This document shows positions 33,793 to 44,900 of a stretch of DNA of 64,000 nt, in pieces. Below the pieces are notes generated by a model, which saw only the letters and a list, made by a program, of their open reading frames with translations, ran no database searches and was not told the DNA's origin. The first letter of the stretch is position 1. Every line of letters begins with the position of its first letter. Source of the DNA: Artocarpus heterophyllus (taxonomy: Eukaryota > Streptophyta > Magnoliopsida > Rosales > Moraceae). The DNA lies in NCBI GenBank assembly GCA_025403435.1, contig CM046331.1, positions 28,748,459-28,812,458 on the forward strand. Direction: 5' to 3'. Made by a program: the position numbers and the translations under genes.

Positions 33793-35757
33793 TGTGACAC
33801 CCGTTATTCTCCTAACGGGTATTGAGGTAATTAAATTAATTTTTAATGTATAAAAAAAATTGCTTCATTTAAATTTATTTTATAATATTTATTTTTATCT
33901 ATTTTTAAATTTTTTTAAAATTCTCCTATATTTATTTAGTATGATTACTAAAAAGCCTTAGAACTTCTAATAAATATCAAAAATGTCATATTGACATTAT
34001 GTGTGTTAAAGTCTTTAGATGAGACATAAGGATATCTTTTCCAACTACTCTTGACCCTCATTTTCTTTATTTCCTCCGTGACATGCTTTAACATGTCTCC
34101 TCTATAATTGTTTCTATCACTTCTCTTCAAAGACTTCATCTTTTCTTCCTTTCTCTTCCACGGTTCCCACACTCTTCTTCTCATTTCTTTGCTGAAGCAA
34201 AATACTTAGAGAACTTCTTCAAGGCAGCCATAAAAATCAGCCACCATCACCTCCATTTGAGCAAGAATTTCAGTCATACCGAAGTAAAGGAACCTGTTTT
34301 GAAGCCATTTTAAGCTTCCAACTAACCATAATCTGAGGTTAGAATCTTATGAACAAATTTAGTCTTTCATTTATAAATTTTCTTTTATACTAAAGGATTA
34401 TTCAAATTTACGTTCTTAAACCTAAGTATATGTTTGTTGCTATTTTGGAGCATATGTATGAAGTCTAAGTGTATATGCCCTAGACAGAAAATTTATATTG
34501 TTAAACTTTATAATACCTCTATGGGCAGTGGTTATTTCTTGAAATTCTAAGATTAAATTAAAATAAATTTTATGAATGTAGTTGTATGTTGTGCTTTAGT
34601 TTTAATTGTCCTTATGCACGCCTTAGGATCAAGGGAGTATGGAGCTAACGTTAATTGATTCCAGGATTAAGAGACTGTTGATAAGCTTAAAAGGTAGGGA
34701 TTCTATTACTCATCTTTTGTGAGGTTTTTATAGAATTAAAATTGATTGTTTTGCCGCAATATATATATCTATGTTGAACTGATATTATATGATTATCACA
34801 TATGAAACTATGACATGGACTCGTCTTGTATTGTACGGCGAGGAACATAATGAATTGACACATGTTATAAATTGAGAAGCATGGTTAGGAAAACTAACTC
34901 TATTGATAATGATTCAATATAGAGAAATTGTGAGACATGAAGAGGGCGACGGTTACGTCCTTGGGCATGAATACCCTAAAAGGTAAAATAGGGGGAAGGC
35001 GATGACGCTTCCTTGGGTTGAAAGTCCCAGAACACACTGTACAGGAATCGATTTGGTGAGGACTCGGGGCTTGATGTCCCCTCACCGGAACACCCTTGGA
35101 ATGTTTATAGGGTGATCAAGTGCGCCCATTTGGGTTTCGATGAGTTGAGTGATACTCAATTTAACATGGATACCTAGGAACAATGATGATTGATAATATT
35201 TGTATAAATGTGTAATTATGACACTTGGTAACGATTAACTACGGTATCCATAAGATGTGATCATAATAAACCTCATAATCTGGAATATGATGTGACTTAC
35301 TGACCATGCAGATTTTAATGTGGTAATGATAGAGGTGAGTAATGGCTTTCTCTACTGAGCATAGTGTTGCTCATTCCCTTATGTTTATATCTTTTCAGGA
35401 CTCACTAAGTGTGAGGTGGCTACGAGAAATATAGTTGAGGAAGTGATGTAACTATATTACATTGGGACTGCTTCAATCGTTGAGAATGTTCTTCATGATA
35501 ATGTAAGCATCAATTGTTACTTTCTGTGACTGTATTACAATGTGTTGAGGGTTAAAATGATGATGACAACAGTTTATATTATTAAATTTAAGGTGCTACA
35601 TTAAAACTGTGGTTTATTTATCGTTTATATTTTTATTTTTGAGTTGAGAGTTTTCATTTAAGTCCCGGGCAAAATTTAATTTTTAAGGTTTTACTTTTAT
35701 TATTTATTTTTATTTTATCTCATTAAAAACTGTTAACCCCCATATAGGGGCGTTACA
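33793..35757 (+). repeat. 3' LTR of the LOG-carrying element (1965 bp)
   Basis: Matches 27567-29533 throughout apart from one TA unit fewer at about 34758-34768. The near identity points to a very recent insertion. Confidence 0.95.
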
Positions 35758-35840
35758 ACTACAATTTTTTTATTACTGTAACTTGTAAGAACTTTACACT
35801 ATAATAATCAACGGTTTTAATTATAACTAATTTTGTCAAA
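35758..35840. repeat. Right half of the split MITE-like repeat
   Basis: Starts with the duplicated target ACTAC, continues ATTACTGTAACTTGTAAGAA and TTTACACTATAAT, and ends with the inverted terminal match to 27525-27545. Confidence 0.65.
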
Positions 35841-35999
35841 CATCACGTTAAATTGCATTTGAAATGCGAGTTTTGGCCTTTTGAACCCATGGGCTCAAGG
35901 TAAACTAGTATTTAATAAACCAAATAAAACAAATGTTCAAGACAATAAGGATAATTCAAAATGGTCAAAACCTCAAGTTTTTAAGAACTTTGTCACCCT

Positions 36000-36165
36000 T
36001 AAAAGGTTGTTTAGCAGTCATAGTCTGCGTTACTTTTTTAGTTATAAATAGTGTAAAGTTTTCACATGCTATAATAACAATAAAAAGTTATTATAGCGTA
36101 AAGCTCTCATATGCTACAGTAAAAATAGTTCTAACCACCTTCCAAATACCATATAAATTCTTATC
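36000..36165. repeat. MITE-like repeat copy
   Basis: Contains GTAAAGTTTTCACATGCTAT and GTAAAGCTCTCATATGCTAC. The left side GGTTGTTTAGCAG and right side CTAACCACCTTCCAAATACC resemble the ends of other copies. The flanks 35841-35999 and 36166-36680 hold nothing else I recognise. Confidence 0.5.
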
Positions 36166-36680
36166 ACTTGAACCATTTAAACCATCTAAATTTACACTAC
36201 AATTTTGATTTTCTCAATTCTCACACAATGAACGCTAATTTTTTGATGTGATTTTATATTCCCTATATAAATATTTACATGCCAAACATTGGTTAAAAAC
36301 CATAGCTCAAATTACATAGGTTTAAAGCCATCGACGCACAACATCTACAACCACGTCGATTTCCACCCAAAAAAAAGAAAATGCCAATTTAACCCCTACC
36401 AAACGGAGCCTAAACTACTAGCATGTGCTTTCCACGCTCAAGTAAAAGCACGTGCCCTCTTCTCCCATTGTCTTCCTTAGAAGGAGGCCACGTCATTATC
36501 GGGATCTTATAATGTTATTATCTACTTTCTCTCTCCTGAAAGAAAACGAAGGAAAGCAAAACAGAAACGGAAGAAAACTAGTAGAAAACAAAAGATAAGA
36601 ATAGAAGAAAAAAAAAAAAAGGAGAGATTTTGCCATCAATGGTGATTCTTCTGCTTCTTCTTCTCCCATAGCTTTCTGTC

Positions 36681-36711
36681 TCCTCTCTCCTCTCTCTCTC
36701 TCTCTCTCTCC
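36681..36711. repeat. (CT)n tract directly before the CNOT9 ATG
   Basis: TCTCTCTC run ending 1 nt before the ATG at 36712; probably part of the original 5' UTR. Confidence 0.8.
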
Positions 36712-37113
36712 ATGAATTCGCCTTTCGGAGGCCCGAGCGCTTCGAGCACCAGCCCCACCGGGGACACAGGCCAACAAGGAGCGAAGAATGGCTTCCGCTG
36801 AGCAACTCGTGCTTGATCGCAGCAATCCCGATCTCGGTGAAAACGCCCTTCTCGAACTCACCAAGGTCACCTCCTTAGTTTAACACATTTTCTTACGTTT
36901 CGTTTTTTGCTGTGGATTTGTTGAAATTGGATTTTATTTTCTCTTTTTGGAAGTTTGGTGTTTTGATTTGATTTTGAATTTGGTACTTTTGGATAGTCAT
37001 CAGATGATCGTTTTTCCCGAGATTTGGATTTGTTTGGTTGATGAGCAAGCTCTGTTGTTTTGAATGTTCTTGAATTTGTTGCTCTAGAAAATGATATTTC
37101 CTCCATAGATAAT

Positions 37114-39714
37114 ATGGCCCTTTTCTTAATTCGCCAAATTCCAAACCAAGTTGTGAAATTTGTTGCCTTTAGTAGCCTGAGGGCTCTCTTCTTCACTGCT
37201 CCAACTACATTTCCTCCAGTCACAACCAAGCTTTTGAAAGAATGTAAGTCTCTAGATTGTGTCAAGTTCTTCCACCAGCAAATCCTGGTACAAGGCCTAG
37301 GACATTATGTTACAGACCTTGTTGGCGCTTACATGGCTTGTAACGTTCAAACACACGCCATGGTGCTGCTCGAGCGCCTCCGGCCGTTGCCGTTCCCAGT
37401 GTTTTGGTGGAATCAGTTTATACGGCGTGCAGTTCTGTCCAGGTTGCTAAATGAGGTGCTGAGACTATATCGGTGTATGCAGAGCCTTGGATGGAGGGCT
37501 GATGAGTACACGTTTCCTTTCGTTCCTAAAGCTTGCGGCGAGCTTTCCTCATTTTGACTGGGCGCTTCAGTGCATGATGTGGCGTGTGCAAATGGGCTGG
37601 TAGAGAATGTGTTTGTCTGTAATGCAGTGGTCGCAATGTATGGTCATTGTGGTGCATGGGATGATGCCCCAAAAATGTTTGAGGAAGTGTTTACAAGAAG
37701 GGCGGGGGGGGGGGTGTGTGGCGGTGTGGTAAGTGATGTGGTTTCGTGGAACTCCATTGTGGCTGCTTATTCGCAAAATGGGGATTCATGGAATGCACTG
37801 ACAATGTTCAGTCAAATATGCAGCCTGATGCTTTTACCTGAGTGAATGCCTTTTCTGCTTGTGGTTCCATGGGTGTGCCAATGTGGGGTAAACAGGGTCA
37901 TGGTTTTGCCGTTTGGAGTGGTTTGCATGAAGATGTATTTGTGGGTAATGCCATTGGGGACATGTGCTAACTGTGAGATGATGGATGAAGCAAAGAAGGT
38001 TTTTGAACAAATGAAGCTCAAGGATGTGGTATCTTGGAATTCGATGGTTACAGGTTATTCCCAGGCTGGTAGACTTGAAGATGCTATTTGTTTAGTTGAA
38101 ATGATGAGGACAGAGAAGATTGAACTAAATGTTGTGACGTGGAGTGCTGTAATTGCAGGGTTGGCTCAAAGGGGTCTCGGGCATAAAGCATTGGACATCT
38201 TTCGAAAAAATGCAAGCTTTTTGTGTTGATCCAAATGCTCTTACCCTGGTCTCTCTTCTTTCAGGTTGTGCATCCACGGGAGCTTTGCTTCAAGGAAAAG
38301 AGATTCATTGTTGTGCCATAAAACGAGTTAAACCTAGATGGGAAAGATCCGGAGGCGGTTCTACTGGCAATTAATGGTCTAATTAACATGTATGCTAAAT
38401 GCAAAAATCTCAAAGTGGCATAGACGATGTTTGATCTAATAGAACCAAAGGTTAGACATGTGGTGACTTGGACAGCAATGATTGGTGGTTATGCACAAGA
38501 TGGAGAAGCAAATGATGCACTCGGTTTTTTTTTCCCCAAATGCTTGGATGAGATAATTACAAAAAGCCAATGCTTTTACTATATCTTGTGCTTTGATGGC
38601 ATGTGCTTATTTAGGTGCACTAAGACTAGGGAACCAAATCCTAGCCTGTGTAATTCGCAACCAGTATGATTCCATGACACCATTTGTGTCTACTTGTCTT
38701 ATTGACATGTATTGTAAATCTGGAGATGTGGATATTGCTCAAGCTGTGTTTGACAAACTGCAGCAAAGAAATTCTGTCTTGTGAACATCGCTAATGGCAG
38801 GTTATGGCATGCATGGCCATGGTAAAGAAGCTCTTCGGGTGTTTAATGAAATGAAAAGAATGGGCCTTGCAGCTGACAGTGTCACCTTTGTTGTTTTACT
38901 CTATGGTTGTAGTCATTTTGGGATGATTGATGAGGGGATGAAATATTTTAATGGAATGAGCAAAGATTATGGAGTTACTCCTGGGGTAGAACACTATGCT
39001 GGCATGGTTGACCTCTTAGGTCGTGCAGGTCATTTGGGAGAAGCTTTGGAGCTTATTGAAGCCATGCCTATGAAACCAACCTCAATAGTCTAGTATTCTT
39101 TACTTGGTGGTTGTAGGATTCATGCACATGTTGAAATTGGGGAATATGCTGCAAATAAATTGTTAGAGTTGGGTTCTCAGAATGATGGATCCTATCCTTT
39201 GTTGTCAAACATATATGCAAATGCTAGGCGCTGGAAAGATGTGGCCCAAACCAGGTCATTGATGAAACATACGGGGGTAAAGAAGAGGCCTGGTTGCAGT
39301 TGGGTGCAAGAGAAGGAAGGTGCTATAACTTTCTTTGTAGGTGACGGGCGTCACCCTTAATCTGAACAAATCTATGAAACCCTTGGAAGCTTGATTAAAC
39401 GGATTAAAATGATTGGGTATGTTCCTGACACTAGCTTTGCTCGCCATGATGTGGGTGAAGAGGACAAAGGTGATATTCTTTTTGAACAAAGTGAGAATTT
39501 GGCTCTTGCCTATGCCATCCTAACAACTCCACCTGGTTCGCCTATTCTTATCACCAAGAGCTTACAAGTTTGTGGCAATTGCCACAGCGCCATCACCTAT
39601 ATATCTATGCTTGTTGAACTTGAAATTAAACTGAGGGATTCAAGTCGTTTCCATCATTTTAAGAAAGGCTTCTGCTCCTGCAGAAATGTAGCTATGTATG
39701 TTTATATCTGTTGA
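37114..39714 (+). pseudogene. PPR protein (PLS-DYW class) pseudogene in CNOT9 intron 1
   Basis: Translation in three frames gives a long pentatricopeptide-repeat protein. The start is MALFLIRQIPNQVVKF. Typical repeat blocks include NVFVCNAVVAMYGHCGAWDD, DVVSWNSMVTGYSQAGRLED, VVTWTAMIGGYAQDGEANDA and LIDMYCKSGDVDIAQAVFD. An E domain follows (HYAGMVDLLGRAGHLGEALE), and the DYW region remains as VCGNCHSAITYIS and SSRFHHFKKGFCSC. Stops or frame changes occur near 37555, 37842, 38227, 38370, 38780, 39091 and 39358. These proteins normally act in chloroplasts or mitochondria, where DYW domains edit C to U in RNA. Such genes usually lack introns, so this could be a duplicate that landed in the intron. 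It includes a run of ten G near 37705. Confidence 0.88.
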
Positions 39715-41697
39715 CACAAAGAATATACTAGAAAAAAAGGGACAAAGATGAAGATCAAAGAAATTGTGGTCACAATTATTCAGGGTCTTGTTCATGGTGA
39801 AGAAGCATGTCTTCCTCCAAACGCTGAAGTGTTTTAGTGGCTATTAGCTGATAGTAAGATCGATACTCATTATGGTTTGCAAAGAAGAATACCTTGAGCT
39901 TCCATATCCCTTTCACAGTGTGTTTTCGTAAGGTGAAAGAAGAAAGTTCATGCAATTTGTTTTTACGTTGCTGAGTAGCTTTAAAGACGCAGTACAAATT
40001 TCTTGCCGAACTAAATGTTATATCAATTCTTGAAAGTTTGCACGCATTTGGTATTTGTAGAAAGATTTTTTTTTCACCAATACGAGGTTAAAGCTTCAGC
40101 TACAAACAGCATTGTGGGAAAAAGATAAATGTTTTTAAATGAATTCATTATCTGACCATAGAGTTCATTCTATTTCTTGATCGCTATTTTATCTCATGGA
40201 ATTTTTATTTATTTGTTTTATGAGCAGTAATTGATGCTCTATGAAAAAAATTAATCCATGAATCCCGTAAGCAATTATTGAACTTAAACTTTAAAGGATG
40301 CTGAGATAAGATGAAGAATAGTTACGTGAATTAAATTACTTTTTTTTTTCTGTGTATTTGTCACAGAGGCATTGCGATTTAGTTGTTAATATCTTGTGTG
40401 CTGCGAGGAATTACAATATTTGACTATTTTCTTCTTGAGTTCATTGATCACAATATTGCTGGACTCATCCCCTCAAAAAAAAAAAAAATTGCTGTACTTA
40501 TACCTGCCTGATTTGCGTATATTTTGATATTTTCAGAAGAGAGAACTATTTCAAGACTTGGCTCCTCTGTTGTGGAATTCTTTTGGTACTATTGCCGCAT
40601 TATTACAGGCATCATTTTCATTGTTTTTATTCCTTTTTTTAACTTAAATATTCGTTTCTAGTCTTCTACTTTCTCGTAAAACTTGGTACTCCAGGCATAT
40701 TGTGCAACAGATACACATGGTTAAACATGTTATCAAATTTCTTTTGGGAGATTGTCAGGAGCAATTATCTCTATTAGATCTTGTATGCTGCGCGAATTGT
40801 GGCTATTTTAGGAGTCAAAATTGTTGAAGTGCAATCATTATAGTTGACAAGATGTGAATTAAGTTATTCCCTGGGTGGATTTTTCTGATCTTTTTCCTTT
40901 ATTCTTCCTGCAGGAGATAGTTTCAATTTACCCTGTCCTATCACCTCCTAATCTAACTCCTGCTCAGTCAAACCGAGTTTGCAACGCCCTTGCTCTTCTT
41001 CAGGTCAATTGCTTTAAACTTTGCTTTCAAGTTTTGCATCTCCCCTTTGTTTTCAGATTGTTGTTGAAGTCAGAGCTTTTGTTATTTTCTATTTGTTCTT
41101 GCAAATTGAACTTTGTTTTTCTTTTTTCTTTCTTTTTTTTTTTGGTGCTGTTTAACTTTGGAATTGCTAATGCTCCATTTTATTTCGTTGCAGTGCGTAG
41201 CCTCTCACCCTGACACAAGAATGTTGTTCCTCAATGGTAATAGGCTTTGATCTTTGTGGTTGGCATACTTGTTTATCAAATTTGTTTATCGAACCATGTT
41301 TCTCCATTGATTTCAATAAGATGCTTATACTTTTGTTGAATACTTGAAATTTTGAGAACTCTTTCAAGTAATCTCTTTTCTATTTCAGCCCATATACCTT
41401 TGTAGTTGTACCCTTTTCTTAATACGACAAGCAAATCAAGGCCTTTCGAGTACTTGAGGCTTACTAGCTTAGGTGTCATTGGTGCCCTAGTGAAGGTACA
41501 ACACCCTTGTTGCCGTAGAACTGTGTATTGTTAACTTTTCTTTTGCTAATTGGTCATAGATTATAATAATTGAACCCTTTTTTCTTTACCAGGTTGATGA
41601 GACTGAAGTCATTAGTTTCCTTCTCTCAACTGAAATAATTCCACTGTGTCTACGAACCATGGAAATGGGCAGTGAACTATCAAAAACAGTTGGGTTC

Positions 41698-41957
41698 TGT
41701 GGCGGAATGAGGTATTCAACGTTTGAAAGAATTGGATGATTTTCATATTGATAATACATCAGTTTTATAGTAGATTACAAGAAGAAAAAAGGAAACTAAC
41801 TCCCTCTGATTTCTCTCCTAATTTAGGAAACTAACTACCTAATAAAATCCCTGATTTGAAGGGATTTTACTCTCCCTGAATTAAAGGGATTTTATTCTCT
41901 TCTTTATTTACAATCCTATTTACAATCCTATCATATCTATCCTATTATATCTCGACA
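41698..41957 (-). repeat. 3' LTR of the copia element
   Basis: TGTGGCGGAATG... to ...TATATCTCGACA on the plus strand, 260 bp, identical to 46555-46814. The minus-strand purine tract CTCAGCTTGAGGGGGAG abuts it at 41958-41974. Confidence 0.95.
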
Positions 41958-41964
41958 CTCCCCC

Positions 41965-44900
41965 TCAAGCTGAGGAATAGATGTCTTCCATTCCCAGCTT
42001 GGATACAATGTCATGAAAACTTGAGCTATTCAACCCTTTGGTCAAAGCATCAGCTAATTGATGCTCTGAAGGAACATAGGACATACATATTAACCCGTCT
42101 TCCAGCTTTTCCTTGATGAAATGTCTATCAATCTCAATGTGCTTAGTCCTATCGTGTTGTATAGGATTATGAGCAATATTGATAGCTGATTTGTTGTCAC
42201 AATAGAGCTTCATAGGACATTCCCATTTGACTTTTAAATCATCAAGAACGATCTTTAACCAGAGTAGTTCACACAATCCTTGAGCAATAGCCCTGAATTC
42301 CGATTCTGCAGATGACCTTGCCACCACATTCTGCTTCTTGCTTCTCCAAGTTACCAAATTACCACCGAGGAAAGTACAATACCCTGTAGTTGACCTTCTA
42401 TCCACTAAAGAACCTGCATAGTCAGCATCAGTGTAAGCTTCTAAAGTTAGAGCGTTGTGTTTCTTGAACAAAATTCCTTTCCCTGGACTGCCTTTCAAGT
42501 AATGCAACACCCTGTAAGCAGCTTGGAGATGAGGTTCCCTTGGATCATGCATGAATTGACTGATCACACTCACAGAATAGGCTATATCTGGTCGAGTGTG
42601 AGCAAGATATATGAGTTTACCAACCAACCTCTGGTACATTCTTTTGTCAACAGCCGGTTCTTCTTTAGCTTCTCCCAATTTGTGGTTTGGATCCATTGGT
42701 GTAGAAACTGGTTTAGACCCAATCTTCCCTGTCTCTGCCAACAAATCAGTCACGTACTTTTGTTGAGAAATAAAGATTCCTTGTGTAGAATATGCCACTT
42801 CTATACCGAGAAAGTACTTCAATTTCCCCAGTTCTTTTATCTCAAACTCTCGTGCTAGTTTTTGTTTCACTTCATGCTTCTCTCTATCATCATTTCCAGT
42901 TACTATGATATCATCCACATAGACTAGAAGAATAGTCACCTCTCCTGAAGTTGAATGTTTAATAAAAAGAGTATGATCACCTTGGCTCTGCTTATATCCA
43001 GATTTCTTCATGACTTTTGCAAACCTCCCAAACCATGCTCTAGGAGATTGTTTCAGCCCATAAAGAGCTTTCTTTAGCTTGCATACTTGGTTGCCTGTGT
43101 CCCCTGTAAATCCCGGTGGGATATTCATGTAAATTTCTTCATCTAGGTCACCATGGAGAAATGCATTCTTAACATCATACTGCAGAAGTTGCCAATTGAA
43201 GTGGACAGCCAATGATAACAAAACTCTCACTGTGTTCATTTTTGCAACTGGAGCAAATGTCTCCTGATAATCAACCCCATAGGTTTGAGTATACCCTTTG
43301 GCCACCAATCTTGCTTTATACCTCTCAAGGGATCCATCTGCTTTGTATTTCAGTGTGAAGATCCATTTACAATCAACAATGTTCTTCCCTTCCGGTTTAT
43401 CAACAATCTCCCAAGTTTTATTCTTTTCTAATGCACTCATTTCCTCTCTCATAGCATCCCTCCATTCTCTTTTTGATAATGCCTCAGACACAGTGCTAGG
43501 TATAGTCATGGTGTTTAGACTCACAATAAACTTTCTGTGGGCTGGAGATAGGTGTTTAAGAGAGACATAGTTAGACAGTGGATAGAGTGGTCGGTTAGTG
43601 CATTCTCTGGTAGCTTTTCTAACAGCAATGGGAAGATCTAGGTCATCTATTGGATTGGCTATTTCATCTAATTGTGTGTGTGAAGATGGGTTAGACCTTA
43701 CCGTGCTCTCTTTTGTGGATTCCGAGTTAGATTCTTGGACTTGTGTCTGTTCTGGAACGGCCTTTCTTCTTGAATACACTTGAGAAAAACTTGAAAACTT
43801 GTGAGTAACACTGACTGGAATTGGAATAGAAGATGACTCAGGTTCAATAGGAGTAGCTGAAATAGGAGGATTGGTTGACATAAGTTCATTTGACTCGATT
43901 GTAACCTGCGGAAGAGCTGGAACAAGTGGTAGATCAAGAGATTGAAGTGGTTCAAATGAATCCCAAGTACTATCTTCCATGGAAATCTCCCCCTGAAGAG
44001 AGGACTTGGAGAAAAAAGGAGTATGTTCAAAGAAAGTGACATCTGCCGAGGTGTAAAATCTTCTAGATGAAGGGTGGTAACATTTGTAACCTTTTTGAGT
44101 AGATGAGTACCCAAGGAAGACACATTTGATGGCTCGAGGGTCTAGTTTTCCCCTATGTTGATTGTGGACATGAATAAAGGCTGTACATCCAAACACCCTA
44201 GGAGTGAGTCCATTTGATGTTCTAAAATGAGGATAGAAACTATTGAGAAGTTCTATGGGACTTTTATTGTCTAAGACACGTGAGGGAATTCTATTGATAA
44301 TGTATGTGGCAGTAAGAACGGCCTCTCCCCAATATGTCTTAGGGACATCCCCCTGGAATAGTAAAGCTCGGGTGGTGTTGAGTAAATGACCATTTTTTCT
44401 CTCAGCTACCCCGTTTTGTTGGGGTGTGCTTACACATGATGAGTCATGGATAATGCCTTGTGATTGAAAGTAAGGTGACAAAATCTGGTTGAAGTAGTCC
44501 CGGGCATTGTCTGTCCTAAACCGCTTGATTTTAACCCCAAATTGGTTTTGAATCATTGAGTGGAAATTCGGTATAACAATGCTAATGTCAGATTTTTGTT
44601 TAAGGAGGAAGAGCCAAGTAACCCGAGTACAATCATCAATGAAGGATACAAACCAATTAGCCCCAGAAACATTAGGTACAGTAGAAGGACCCCATATGTC
44701 ACTATGAATCAGATGAAAAGGAAAAGAACTTCTTTTATTACTAATTGGATAAGATACACGAGTATGTTTGGCCAATTCACAGACATGACATTGAAACTCT
44801 GAAATATCTAATCCTTGAAACAAATGAGGAAACATGACTCTTAAGACCCTAAATGATGGATGACCAAGGCGTAGGTGATACAGCCAAATGGAATTTTTAT

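Larger units (their letters stand above)
27567..35757 (+). mobile_element. Non-autonomous LTR retrotransposon carrying a LOG-like gene
   Basis: 8.19 kb. The two LTRs (27567-29533 and 33793-35757) appear identical except for one TA unit in a short TA run. Both sides carry the target duplication ACTAC (27562-27566 and 35758-35762). A tRNA-Met primer site follows the left LTR and a gypsy-type purine tract precedes the right one. No Gag, protease, RT or integrase sequence is visible in the 4.26-kb interior. Instead there are two plus-strand ORFs: a 173-residue basic Cys-rich protein and a 216-residue LOG-like protein. The shared TTTCGAGGACGAAATTTC plus purine tract suggests a Tekay-type gypsy element supplies the machinery. 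The insertion split an older MITE-like repeat. Confidence 0.9.

Noticed and set aside
36496..36870. 124-residue minus-strand ORF opposite CNOT9 exon 1
   Set aside because: Antisense of the conserved exon and its CT-rich leader.
43698..44123. 141-residue minus-strand ORF inside the copia polyprotein
   Set aside because: A shadow frame of the intact gag-pol ORF.
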